44,022 bases of DNA, taken from contig CBFHXE010000015.1 in the NCBI GenBank assembly GCA_965659715.1, forward strand, positions 1 to 44,022, read 5' to 3'. The notes under the pieces are model-generated. The model had not been told where the DNA came from, searched no databases, and was given only the letters and a program-made list of their open reading frames with translations. The position numbers and the translations under genes are program-made. The stretch is from CABZJG01 sp965659715. Its GTDB lineage: Bacteria; Pseudomonadota; Alphaproteobacteria; Rhodobacterales; Rhodobacteraceae. Positions 32,581-41,451 of this stretch are shown here, one piece after another (the stretch's first letter is position 1; every line of letters starts with the position of its first letter).

Positions 32581-33876
32581 GTGACACATATGGCACAAAA
32601 GGCCGAAGGGCCGCATTGCGGCGCGGTAGAACATATTCTGGTGGTTGACGACAGCCGCCTGCAGCGCCGGATTGTATCGGCGATGCTCAACCGCTGGGGC
32701 TACCGCGTTACCGAGGCAGGCACTGGCGCGGATGCTTTGCTGCAGTGCAAAGAAACCTGCCCTGACCTGATTGTCAGCGATTGGATGATGCCGGGGATGA
32801 CAGGGCTTGAGTTTTGCCTGCAGCTGCGCGCGATGAACGCGGATCGCTATAGCTATTTTGTCCTGCTGACCTCAAAATCTGAAAAAGATGAAATTGCCCA
32901 TGGGCTGGAAAACGGCGCCGATGATTTTCTTACCAAAGCTGTGAATGCCCATGAGCTGCGCGCGCGCATTTCAGCTGGCGAACGGATTTTACAAATGCAG
33001 CGCGAATTGCAGGATAAAAACGCGCTGATCACCACCACTCTGGATGAATTGCAATGCCTTTATAGCGCATTGGACAAGGACCTGATCGAAGCGGAAAAAC
33101 TGCAACAATCGCTGATCAAGGACCGGCATAAAAGCTTTGGGCCGTTTGATTTATCGCTGATGCTGCACAGCGCTGGACACGTGGGCGGTGATCTGGTCGA
33201 GCTGTTTCCCGCCGGCCCGAACCATTTGGGGATCTATGCGATCGACGTCTCTGGCCACGGCATCAGCTCGGCGTTGATGACCGCGCGGTTGGCCGGCTAT
33301 CTATCGTCGGCTTCGGTGGCGCAAAATATGGCGCTGCGCTATGACGATAACGGGCGGGTTCAGGTTTTGCCCCCCGCAGAAGTGATCGCCAAACTGAACA
33401 CCGCCGTACTCGACGAGCTTAAGACCGAGCTCTACTTTACTCTGCTTTTGGCCGATCTTGATCTGCGCTCAGGCGCGGTGCGCATGGCGCAGGCGGGCCA
33501 CCCCCACCCGCTGATCCAGCGCGCTGACGGGCAGATTGAACAGCAGGGCCCCGGCGGGCTGCCTGTGGGGTTGGTTGACGGCGCGACGGTCGAAGGCTTT
33601 GGCACCACGCTTGCCCCCGGTGATCGGCTGCTCATCCTGTCGGATGGGGTGACCGAATGTCCAAGCCCAGCGGGCGAAATGCTGGCCGAGGATGGACTGG
33701 CGCAAATGGTGGATACCCTGCGCCCCAAGCGCGGCGCAGATTTTTTAAACGGTCTAATGACGCAGCTGACGGCATTTTCCGGCAGCGACGTTTTTCCCGA
33801 TGATGTCTCGGGCATCTTGCTTGAATACCGCGGCGGCGCGGCTAAAGACCCGCCTGCTCTAGATAGTCCAGGATAA
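32581..33876 (+). CDS. Response regulator with PP2C (SpoIIE/RsbU-type) phosphatase domain
   Basis: The 431 residues have three parts. An N-terminal receiver has the acidic pair D23-D24, phosphoacceptor D67 (IVSDWMMPG), T97 and K119. A coiled linker covers about 135-180. The C-terminal PP2C domain has metal ligands in GGD204 and D222VSGHG, and later DGVTEC and PDD. Such proteins dephosphorylate an anti-sigma antagonist in partner-switching systems; close relatives are RbaY of Rhodobacter capsulatus, linked to gene transfer agent production, and HsbR of Pseudomonas. GTG 32581 or ATG 32590 may be the start. The end overlaps the convergent NUDIX gene by 35 bases. Confidence 0.88.
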   Translation: MTHMAQKAEGPHCGAVEHILVVDDSRLQRRIVSAMLNRWGYRVTEAGTGADALLQCKETCPDLIVSDWMMPGMTGLEFCLQLRAMNADRYSYFVLLTSKSEKDEIAHGLENGADDFLTKAVNAHELRARISAGERILQMQRELQDKNALITTTLDELQCLYSALDKDLIEAEKLQQSLIKDRHKSFGPFDLSLMLHSAGHVGGDLVELFPAGPNHLGIYAIDVSGHGISSALMTARLAGYLSSASVAQNMALRYDDNGRVQVLPPAEVIAKLNTAVLDELKTELYFTLLLADLDLRSGAVRMAQAGHPHPLIQRADGQIEQQGPGGLPVGLVDGATVEGFGTTLAPGDRLLILSDGVTECPSPAGEMLAEDGLAQMVDTLRPKRGADFLNGLMTQLTAFSGSDVFPDDVSGILLEYRGGAAKDPPALDSPG

Positions 33877-34291
33877 AGGCCCGATCCCCTTGGTTTTCGA
33901 CGAGCTCGGCCGCCAGCGCCGCAGGCACCAGATGATCTGTGTGACCCTCTTCTGTCGGATCCCCCAACCGGCGCACTGGATCGGCGCAATACACCGTGCA
34001 GATTTTATCCGCCCAAAGATCATATTCCGGCATATAGACAAAGCGCCGAAATGCGCCCACGCGCCGCGGGCGGGCAATTCGCCAGCCAGTTTCTTCCATC
34101 ACTTCACGGTAGAGTGCCGAAATAGGATGCTCGCCGGGATCTATACCGCCTCCGGGCAATTGAAATTCAGCCGTGGCCGCAATTTGATGGGTCAGCAAAA
34201 GCTGATTGCCCAAAGGCAAAATCGCATAAATGCCCGGGCGAGATACATATTTTGTCCCACTGCGTGGGGGGCGGCCATACCGTTTAATCAT
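33842..34291 (-). CDS. NUDIX hydrolase
   Basis: The 149-residue protein contains a complete Nudix box at 48-70 (G-x5-E54-x7-R62-E63-V-x-E66-E67-x-G69-W). It hydrolyses some nucleoside diphosphate linked to another group; the substrate cannot be read from the sequence, though a diadenosine or (d)NTP housecleaning role is usual. It converges with the PP2C gene, overlapping its last 35 bases, and diverges from hslO. Confidence 0.85.
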   Translation of the reverse strand: MIKRYGRPPRSGTKYVSRPGIYAILPLGNQLLLTHQIAATAEFQLPGGGIDPGEHPISALYREVMEETGWRIARPRRVGAFRRFVYMPEYDLWADKICTVYCADPVRRLGDPTEEGHTDHLVPAALAAELVENQGDRAFILDYLEQAGL

Positions 34292-34369
34292 AGCTTATAC
34301 CCTTGGACCGATACTTGCCCCCCTTATATAGACAGGGTATGGCACCACAAGCCGTTAAAAGGAAAGCGA

Positions 34370-35365
34370 ATGTTACGAGCACAGCAACTGGCCTGGGACG
34401 ATACGGTTTTACCGTTCCAGTTGGATAAATCAGATATTAGAGGCCGCGTGGCCCGTCTTGATGGCGTGCTAAGCGGTGTTCTTCGCCAGCATAATTATCC
34501 TGCGCAAGTCGAAGCGCTGGTGGCCGAAATGACCTTGCTCACAGCGCTGATCGGCGACAGCATCAAACTGCGCTGGAAACTGTCGCTTCAGGTGCAGTCA
34601 AAAGGCGCGGTTCGGCGCATTGCCACCGATTATTACGGCCCCAGCAAAGAGGGCGAGCCAGCGCGCATCCGCGCCTATGCAAGCTATGATGCCGACCGTC
34701 TTGCAAAGGGTGATCCGTTCGATCAGATCGGCGAGGGGTATTTTGCCATTTTAATCGATCAAGGCGAAGGCACCCAGCCCTATCAGGGCATCACCCCGAT
34801 TGCGGGCGGCTCTTTGGCGGCCTGCGCCGAGGCCTATTTCGCCCAGTCCGAACAATTGCCAAGCCGGTTTTCGCTTAGCTTTGGCCGTTCAAGCGAACCC
34901 GGGGTCACCGAACACTGGCGCGCCGGCGGGATCATGTTGCAGCACATGCCAAAATCAAGCCTGTCTGCCACCGATGGCAAAGCCACGGGCGAAGATGGTC
35001 TGCTGGCGGCCGATGACCTGCTGAAAGGCGACGATAGCGAAAACTGGAACCGTGCGAATATTTTGCTCGATACTGTGGAAGAGTTAGAACTGATCGGTCC
35101 GACTGTATCACCGGATGACGTTCTGGTGCGCCTGTTTCACGAAGAAACGCCGAGGGTCTATGACGCGCAGACTCTGCGCTTTGGCTGTACCTGCTCAGAA
35201 GAGCGGGTGCGCCAGTCGCTGTCGATCTATTCGGCCAAAGACATTGAATCCATGACCACCTCAGAAGGACGGGTCACTGCCGATTGTCAGTTCTGCGGAG
35301 CACATTATGATCTTGATCCCGCAACTGTCGGGTTCGAGGCTCAAACCAATGATGCGGCACAGTAG
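34370..35365 (+). CDS. hslO: Hsp33 redox-regulated chaperone
   Basis: HslO is a holdase turned on by oxidative stress. The 331 residues end with the zinc redox switch CTC and CQFC (FGCTCSEERV ... ADCQFCGAHYDL). AAAAGGAAA (34357-34365) lies before the ATG. Its last bases overlap the start of the CoA-type NUDIX gene, and cca overlaps that, so the three form one unit. A longer in-frame extension upstream runs antisense to the NUDIX gene and is disregarded. Confidence 0.93.
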   Translation: MLRAQQLAWDDTVLPFQLDKSDIRGRVARLDGVLSGVLRQHNYPAQVEALVAEMTLLTALIGDSIKLRWKLSLQVQSKGAVRRIATDYYGPSKEGEPARIRAYASYDADRLAKGDPFDQIGEGYFAILIDQGEGTQPYQGITPIAGGSLAACAEAYFAQSEQLPSRFSLSFGRSSEPGVTEHWRAGGIMLQHMPKSSLSATDGKATGEDGLLAADDLLKGDDSENWNRANILLDTVEELELIGPTVSPDDVLVRLFHEETPRVYDAQTLRFGCTCSEERVRQSLSIYSAKDIESMTTSEGRVTADCQFCGAHYDLDPATVGFEAQTNDAAQ

Positions 35366-35957
35366 CGATCCTTTGCCAGCGCTGCGCGCAGCGCTGGAGG
35401 CCCCTTTGTCTGGATCATCCGATTATGATCTGAACCCAGACACGGTTTTGCCAGCCAACCGCAAACTGCGGCCTGCTGCGGTTCTGGTGGCAATCGAGCC
35501 GCATCGCGACGGCCCACGGGTGATATTGACCAAACGCGCGCCGCATCTTGACCACCATCCGGGTCAGGTTGCCTTTCCCGGCGGCAAAGTCGATCCCGGT
35601 GACCCCGATGATACGGCGGCTGCCCTACGCGAAGCCAACGAAGAGGTCGGGCTTGACCCTGAGAATGTGGCTGTGATTGGTCATTTGTCTGCCCATGAAA
35701 CCGTGACCGGATTTCGTGTCACCCCCGTGGTCGGGCAGCTGAAATCAACCTTTACACCCGTTCCAGAAGCCGGCGAGGTGGATGAGGTATTTCATGTCCC
35801 TCTGGCATTTTTAGCCGATCTGGCCAACTATACCGTCGAAGCGCGGCGCTGGAACAATCAGTGGCGGCGCTATTACACCGTGCCTTACGGCCCCTATTAC
35901 ATCTGGGGGGCGACGGCGCGAATTCTATACGGGCTGGCCGAAAGGATGCAGCGATGA
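35349..35957 (+). CDS. CoA pyrophosphatase-type NUDIX hydrolase
   Basis: The 202 residues contain the UPF0035/CoA-type signature HHPGQVAFPGG (about 69-79) followed by GKVDPGDPDDTAAALREANEEVGL, the Nudix box in which the usual Glu of G-x5-E is an Asp as in this subfamily. It cuts coenzyme A or derivatives to 4'-phosphopantetheine and 3',5'-ADP. The start (ATG 35349 or 35352) lies within hslO, overlapping it by 17 bases, and the stop overlaps the cca ATG. Confidence 0.88.
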   Translation: MMRHSSDPLPALRAALEAPLSGSSDYDLNPDTVLPANRKLRPAAVLVAIEPHRDGPRVILTKRAPHLDHHPGQVAFPGGKVDPGDPDDTAAALREANEEVGLDPENVAVIGHLSAHETVTGFRVTPVVGQLKSTFTPVPEAGEVDEVFHVPLAFLADLANYTVEARRWNNQWRRYYTVPYGPYYIWGATARILYGLAERMQR

Positions 35958-37102
35958 AACTCACGGGGGACTGGTATAAGGCCGCAGCGCCGCAGCGCCT
36001 GTGCAGCGCGCTGGACGCCGGCTGTCATCAGGCGCTTTTCGTCGGCGGCTGCGTGCGCAATGATCTGCTGGGTGCAGCAGTAAGCGATATTGATATTGCC
36101 ACCGATGCGCGGCCCGAGCGGGTGATCGAGCTGGCCAAGGCCGCCGGATTAAAGCCCATCCCCACCGGTATTGACCATGGCACAGTGACCGTTGTGGTCA
36201 GCGGCACGGCCTTTGAGGTGACCAGTTTTCGCACCGATGTCAGCACCGATGGCCGGCGGGCGGTGGTGGCGTTTTCCGATGATATCACGGCTGATGCCGA
36301 GCGCCGGGATTTTACCATGAATGCGCTTTATGCAAAGGCCTCGGGCGCGGTGATCGACCCGCTTGAGGGTCTTGGTGATCTGCGGGCGCGGCGGGTGCGG
36401 TTTATTAAAGATGCAGCCCAGCGCATCGAGGAAGATTACCTTCGCATCCTGCGGTTTTTTCGCTTTTCTGCATGGTATGGCAATCCGGAACTGGGCTTTG
36501 ATCCAGAGGCGCTGGCGGCGATTGGCGCCCATATTGGCGGATTGGACGGGCTGTCCAAAGAACGTATCGGCAATGAGCTTATAAAGCTTTTGGCAGCGGT
36601 TGATCCGGCGCCCAGTTTGGCAGTTATGCGTGCCACAGGCGCATTGGTGCGGGTTTTAAATGGCGCGGATGATAGGGCCATTGGGCTTTTGGTGCATCTT
36701 GAGCAGGGCAACGGCGTGGGGCCCGCCCCCCTCCGGCGCTTGGCTGCGCTTGGCGGTATGGATGTCCAAGCCGCGCTGCGGCTGAGCAAACAGCAAGATA
36801 AAACCCTCACGCTTTACAAAGGCGAAATGGGCAGCGCATCTGGCGCGGGGGAGCTGGGCTATCGCCACGGCGTGATTGCTGCAAAAGATATTTTGCTGCT
36901 GCGCGCAGCGCAGTTTGAAACCGAATTGGCACGCGGGGATTTTACTGCCGCTGACATTGGATCCAATGCAAGTTTTCCGGTTGCCGCTCAGGATTTGATG
37001 CCGCAGTATTCAGGGGCGCAATTGGGCGCAGAGCTACGGACATTAGAACAGCGCTGGATTGACTCAGGCTTTCAACTGAGCAAAAAAGCGCTTTTGTCTT
37101 AA
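35954..37102 (+). CDS. cca: CCA tRNA nucleotidyltransferase
   Basis: This enzyme adds or repairs the CCA end of tRNA, or acts as a related poly(A) polymerase-type transferase. The 382 residues show the nucleotidyltransferase motif GGCVRN (31-36) and D45-x-D47 (DIDIATD), then RRDFTMNALY and an EDYLRILRFFRF neck. ATG 35954 overlaps the NUDIX stop (ATGA), which suggests coupling; an upstream extension to 35861 lies inside the NUDIX gene. Confidence 0.93.
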   Translation: MKLTGDWYKAAAPQRLCSALDAGCHQALFVGGCVRNDLLGAAVSDIDIATDARPERVIELAKAAGLKPIPTGIDHGTVTVVVSGTAFEVTSFRTDVSTDGRRAVVAFSDDITADAERRDFTMNALYAKASGAVIDPLEGLGDLRARRVRFIKDAAQRIEEDYLRILRFFRFSAWYGNPELGFDPEALAAIGAHIGGLDGLSKERIGNELIKLLAAVDPAPSLAVMRATGALVRVLNGADDRAIGLLVHLEQGNGVGPAPLRRLAALGGMDVQAALRLSKQQDKTLTLYKGEMGSASGAGELGYRHGVIAAKDILLLRAAQFETELARGDFTAADIGSNASFPVAAQDLMPQYSGAQLGAELRTLEQRWIDSGFQLSKKALLS

Positions 37103-37155
37103 AAAGTTTCGACACCGGCCATTCACGCGCTCGGTTTTTATATTGGGGAATACCT

Positions 37156-37752
37156 TTGGACCTTTACAGCCTGTTCACTCTTACTCTTTTGGCCGCGTCC
37201 TCGGCCTTTACCCCCGGTCCAAACAACGCTTTGGTTGCAGCATCGGGGGTTAATTTTGGCTACCGCCGAACGCTGCCGCATATTTTCGGCATTTCGCTCG
37301 GGTTTGCGGTGATGATTTTCATCATCGGTCTATTTTTGGGCCAGCTGTTTCAACAAAGCAACGTGCTGCGCGAGCTTCTGCGCTGGGCCGGGGTTTTACT
37401 GCTGCTCTATGTGGCGTATAAAATCGCCGCGGCAGGCGGGCTCACCGACAGCAGCGGGCAAAGCCGGCCGTTCCGGTTTATCGAAGCGGCGGGGTTTCAA
37501 TGGATCAATCCCAAAGCCTGGGCCATGGCCGGCGCCATCACCGCACAGTTCATTGATCCTATGGCAACCTTAAAAACAGCCTTGATTATTTCGGCAGTTT
37601 TCGTGGTCACGGGGCTTTTCTCGGCATCTGCATGGACATTTTTAGGGCAATGGCTATCGCAGTTTCTAAAAAGTCCAGAGCGGCAGGCTTTGTTCAACAA
37701 GGTCATGGGGGCCTTGGTTGCGGCCTGTGTTTTCGGATTGGTGTTTGAGTGA
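37156..37752 (+). CDS. LysE/RhtB family amino acid exporter
   Basis: The 198-residue protein has the LysE family N terminus (LAASSAFTPGPNNALVAASG) and about six hydrophobic segments. Such permeases export amino acids or related metabolites using the proton gradient; the substrate is not evident. The likely start is TTG 37156, which follows GGGGAA at 37145-37150. No ATG is available near this point. Confidence 0.85.
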   Translation: MDLYSLFTLTLLAASSAFTPGPNNALVAASGVNFGYRRTLPHIFGISLGFAVMIFIIGLFLGQLFQQSNVLRELLRWAGVLLLLYVAYKIAAAGGLTDSSGQSRPFRFIEAAGFQWINPKAWAMAGAITAQFIDPMATLKTALIISAVFVVTGLFSASAWTFLGQWLSQFLKSPERQALFNKVMGALVAACVFGLVFE

Positions 37753-37793
37753 CCGTGTGATCCGCGCTTAAAAAACGCGTTTAAGTAGAAATA

Positions 37794-37810
37794 AAAGAGG
37801 TTTCCTCTTT
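37794..37810 (+). repeat. AT-rich hairpin between exporter and ABC gene
   Basis: AAAGAGG (37794-37800), three T and CCTCTTT (37804-37810) make a perfect 7-bp stem with a 3-base loop. It sits after the LysE-type gene and could end its transcript, but the stem is short and only partly GC. Confidence 0.3.
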
Positions 37811-37867
37811 ACAAAGTTTCAGAACCACGTATCCTGAACGGCTTTTTATGACCATCCGAGGCGCTTT

Positions 37868-39706
37868 ATGTTCCGCTTTTTTGAAAACCTTGTAGACCCC
37901 TATTGCGACTACGCGCAAACCGATCGGCCACCCACCGGTCTGTGGCCCTTCATGCTTGAATATTGCCGGCCGTTCTACCGTATTTTTTGGCTGGCGGCAT
38001 TCATGTCTTCTGTCGTCGCGGCCAGCGAGCTGGGGCTCATATACTATCTTGGGTGGATCGTGGATGCGATGCAGGGCGATCCGCAATCGGCGCTTACAAA
38101 GCTTGCGCCGACCTTGATCGGCCTGACAATTTTCATTTTGCTTTTGCGGCCGCTGATGTACGGCCTGCATGTTTTGCTTTTGAACCAGACAATATTGCCC
38201 AATCTGACCACCGTGGTGCGGTGGCGCTCGCACCGCCATGTGATGCGCCAATCGGTGGGCTGGTTTGAAAATGATTTTGCCGGACGTATTGCAAACCGTG
38301 TGATGCAAACCCCCCGCTCCGCCGGCGAAGCGGTGTTTCAGGTGTTCGACGCGCTCAGCTATTCTATTGCCTATGTTATCGGAGCGTTTGTCCTGCTGTT
38401 TCAGGCTGATGTACGGCTAACCATTCCGCTGGTGATTTGGTTTGGCTTTTATCTGGTCTTGCTCAAATGGACAGTCAAGAATGTCGAGCCCGCCTCAAAA
38501 GCCTCCTCGGACGCGCGCTCTGAGCTCAATGGCCGCGTGGTCGACAGCTATACCAACATTCATTCCGTGAAAATGTTTGCGCATGAAGATTACGAAATCA
38601 CCTATGCCAAGGAAGCGATTGAAAACAACCGCCGCAAATTTATCCGTGAGATGCGCATTTACAGCGTCATGGATTTAAACCTTATGGTGCTGAATGGTCT
38701 GCTGATTGTTGGTGTTGTGGGCTGGGCTGTTTTGCTATGGGTCCAAGGCAGTGCCAGCGCCGGAATTGTGGCCGCGGCGGCGGCTTTGGTGCTTCGGCTG
38801 AACGCGATGACAGGCTGGATCATGTGGGCCATCACCTCGTTTTTCCAAGAAATGGGCGTGGTCGCCGAAGGTATGGAAACCATCGCCCAACCCGTGACGC
38901 TGGTGGATGCAGCGCAGGCCAAAGAGCTAAAGGTGCCTGAAGCCAAAATAGAAATCAATGATGTAACCCACCATTACGGCCGCGACAGCGGCGGGCTTGA
39001 CCGGCTTTCGCTGACCATCCGGCCGGGTGAAAAAGTCGGGCTTGTGGGCCGCTCGGGCGCGGGGAAATCCACGCTCTTTAAACTGCTGCTGCGGTTTTAC
39101 GATAGCGAGTCCGGTCAGATTTTGATCGACGGTCAGGACATCGCCGCGGTCACCCAGGACAGCCTGCGCGCCCAGATCGGCATGGTGCAGCAGGACAGCA
39201 GCCTTTTGCACCGATCCCTGCGCGATAACATCCGCTACGGGCGCAATGCAGCCAGCGAGGCCGAGATTAGCGCCGCCGCCGCACAGGCCCAAGCGGATGA
39301 GTTTATCGGCGATCTTGAGGATCTAGAGGGCAACACCGGCTATGATGCCCGCGTCGGCGAGCGCGGGGTGAAACTGTCCGGCGGGCAGCGCCAGCGGATC
39401 GCTCTGGCGCGGGTGATATTAAAAGACGCGCCGATCTTGTTGCTGGATGAAGCCACCAGCGCGCTCGACAGCGAGGTTGAAGCGGCGATCCAAGACACGC
39501 TTTACGGCATGATGGAGGGCAAAACCGTGATCGCCATTGCGCACCGGCTGTCCACGATTGCGCATATGGACCGCATCTTGGTGATGGATGAGGGCCGTAT
39601 TGTCGAAGATGGCAACCATAGAGAATTGCTCGCCAAAGGCGGGCTTTACGCCGGTTTCTGGGCACGCCAGTCGGGGGGCTTTATTGATGTCGAGGCAGCG
39701 GAATGA
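37868..39706 (+). CDS. ABC exporter, permease fused to ATPase (ABCB type)
   Basis: The 612 residues have an N-terminal membrane domain (about 30-330, six expected helices) and a C-terminal ATPase: Walker A GRSGAGKS (394-401), signature LSGGQRQRIALAR (about 503-515), Walker B ILLLDEATSALDSE and IAIAHRLSTI. It should export a lipid, peptide or drug; the substrate is unknown. The next gene overlaps its end (ATGA). Confidence 0.92.
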   Translation: MFRFFENLVDPYCDYAQTDRPPTGLWPFMLEYCRPFYRIFWLAAFMSSVVAASELGLIYYLGWIVDAMQGDPQSALTKLAPTLIGLTIFILLLRPLMYGLHVLLLNQTILPNLTTVVRWRSHRHVMRQSVGWFENDFAGRIANRVMQTPRSAGEAVFQVFDALSYSIAYVIGAFVLLFQADVRLTIPLVIWFGFYLVLLKWTVKNVEPASKASSDARSELNGRVVDSYTNIHSVKMFAHEDYEITYAKEAIENNRRKFIREMRIYSVMDLNLMVLNGLLIVGVVGWAVLLWVQGSASAGIVAAAAALVLRLNAMTGWIMWAITSFFQEMGVVAEGMETIAQPVTLVDAAQAKELKVPEAKIEINDVTHHYGRDSGGLDRLSLTIRPGEKVGLVGRSGAGKSTLFKLLLRFYDSESGQILIDGQDIAAVTQDSLRAQIGMVQQDSSLLHRSLRDNIRYGRNAASEAEISAAAAQAQADEFIGDLEDLEGNTGYDARVGERGVKLSGGQRQRIALARVILKDAPILLLDEATSALDSEVEAAIQDTLYGMMEGKTVIAIAHRLSTIAHMDRILVMDEGRIVEDGNHRELLAKGGLYAGFWARQSGGFIDVEAAE

Positions 39707-40215
39707 AACGGATAATGGTGGTCGGCTGCCCCGGATCGGGCAAATCCACAGTGGCGATCAGGATCGCCCAAAAGCTTGACCTGCCTGTGGTGCATCTGGA
39801 TAAAATCCACTACGCACCGGGCTGGCAAGAGCGTACCAAAGCCGAAAAGAAACGGCTGGCAACGCGCGTGGAACAAGCTGATAGATGGGTCATCGACGGC
39901 AATCTATCGGCCACCTATCCGCATCGCCTTAGCCGCGCCGATTGCTGTGTCTGGCTTGATATCCCTTTGCGGATCCGGCTCTGGCGGGTGCTAAAACGGC
40001 GGCTTTCTGGCGCGCGCTTAGGTCTGCCGCGGGGCAGCCCCGATCAGCTGAGTTTGGAGTTTATAAAATACGTTTTGCGCTCTGATCGTTTGACCCGTCC
40101 GAAATACCAAAAATTACATCTTGAGGCAGGCAGCACGCCGTTTTTCCACCTGCGCAGCACGCAAGAGATCAACGGTTTTCTCTTAGCACTTCCTGTGCGG
40201 CCCAAAACCCGCTAG
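39703..40215 (+). CDS. P-loop nucleoside-kinase-like protein
   Basis: The 170 residues show a Walker A loop GCPGSGKST (8-16), the LDKIHYAPGW segment of the adenylate-kinase-like 'FlaR/topology modulation' family, and WVIDGNLSATYPHRL. The substrate is not known. It overlaps the ABC gene's end and abuts the methyltransferase at 40216, so the three are probably one transcript. Confidence 0.75.
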   Translation: MKRIMVVGCPGSGKSTVAIRIAQKLDLPVVHLDKIHYAPGWQERTKAEKKRLATRVEQADRWVIDGNLSATYPHRLSRADCCVWLDIPLRIRLWRVLKRRLSGARLGLPRGSPDQLSLEFIKYVLRSDRLTRPKYQKLHLEAGSTPFFHLRSTQEINGFLLALPVRPKTR

Positions 40216-41445
40216 ATGCGGACAATGAATGAATTTACCATCACACGGCTTGGCCATCAGGGTGACGGCATTGCCGAGGGCCCGCTTTATGCGCCGCTCA
40301 CCCTACCCGGTGAGGTGATTACCGCTGTGCAAGATGGCCAAAAGCTGGGCGATATTCGCATTCTGACACCTTCGCCCGACCGCGTTGCCCCGCCCTGCCG
40401 CCATTTTAAATCCTGCGGCGGATGCCAGCTGCAACATGCCTCGGACAGTTTTGTGGCGGGTTGGAAAGTCGATGTGGTGCGCACAGCGCTTGCGGCGCAG
40501 GGGCTGCAGACCGATCTGCCGCCCGTGCTCACATCGCCCGCCGCCAGCCGCCGCCGCGCCGCATTTTCCGCCCGCCGCACCAAAAAATCCGCAACGGTCG
40601 GCTTTCATGCCCGCGGCTCGGATGTCATCATAGACATCCCCGATTGCCATCTGGTGCACCCCGATCTGCGCGCCGCGCGCCCAGCGCTTGCGGCGCTGAC
40701 CACGCTTGGCGCCAGCCGCAAGGCCGAGCTAAACATCACCGTAACCCGTTTTGATCAGGGTCTTGATGTGGCCATAAGCGGCGGCAAACCCCTAGACGGG
40801 CCGCTGCGCGCAGCCTTGGCGCAGCACATGGCAGAGCACCGCTATGCCCGCCTAAGCTGGAACGGCGAGGTGGTGGCCATGCAAACCCCGCCGCTGCAGC
40901 GCTTTGGCAATGCCGCCGTCACCCCGCCGCCGGGCAGTTTTCTGCAGGCGACCGACGCGGGCGAAGCCGCGCTGGTCCGCAGCGTGCAAAATGTGATTGG
41001 CAGCGCCCGCAAAGTGGTTGATCTTTTTAGCGGCTGCGGCACGTTTTCATTGCCGCTTTCCCGCAGGGCCGAAGTGCATGCGGTCGAGGGCGAGGCCGAA
41101 ATGACCGCCGCACTGGATGCCGGCTGGCGCCGGGCCGAGGGATTAAAAAAACTCACCCACGAGGCGCGCGATCTCTTTCGCCGTCCGCTGCTGGTGGATG
41201 AGCTGAACCGGTTTGACGCCGCCGTGATCGACCCGCCCCGCGCCGGCGCCGAAGCGCAGGTCGCCGAGCTGGCCAAAAGCGCGCTGAAAACCATCGCCTA
41301 TGTATCGTGTAATCCGATAAGCTTTGCCCGCGATGCCGCGCATCTCTGCGCCAACGGCTATAGGCTCGAATTTGTGCAGACCGTGGATCAGTTTCGCTGG
41401 TCCACTCATATCGAGCTGATCGCCGGCTTTACGCGCAACACGTAA
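40216..41445 (+). CDS. RNA uracil-C5 methyltransferase (TrmA/RlmC/RlmD family)
   Basis: The 409 residues have an N-terminal iron-sulfur ligand set (C61, C67, C70 in HFKSCGGCQ, and a later Cys in DIPDCHL), a SAM fold with VVDLFSGCGTFSL, IDPPRAGAE and the catalytic C365 in YVSCNP. It should make 5-methyluridine in rRNA or tRNA, the exact target not being readable. The start is ATG 40216, one base after the preceding stop, or ATG 40225. Confidence 0.88.
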   Translation: MRTMNEFTITRLGHQGDGIAEGPLYAPLTLPGEVITAVQDGQKLGDIRILTPSPDRVAPPCRHFKSCGGCQLQHASDSFVAGWKVDVVRTALAAQGLQTDLPPVLTSPAASRRRAAFSARRTKKSATVGFHARGSDVIIDIPDCHLVHPDLRAARPALAALTTLGASRKAELNITVTRFDQGLDVAISGGKPLDGPLRAALAQHMAEHRYARLSWNGEVVAMQTPPLQRFGNAAVTPPPGSFLQATDAGEAALVRSVQNVIGSARKVVDLFSGCGTFSLPLSRRAEVHAVEGEAEMTAALDAGWRRAEGLKKLTHEARDLFRRPLLVDELNRFDAAVIDPPRAGAEAQVAELAKSALKTIAYVSCNPISFARDAAHLCANGYRLEFVQTVDQFRWSTHIELIAGFTRNT

Positions 41446-41451
41446 CCGCGG

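Noticed and set aside
33890..34369. Extension of hslO upstream to 33890
   Set aside because: It is antisense to a complete NUDIX gene, and a strong ribosome binding site precedes ATG 34370.
35861..35953. Upstream start for cca
   Set aside because: It lies inside the NUDIX gene; the ATGA overlap at 35954 is the usual coupled start.
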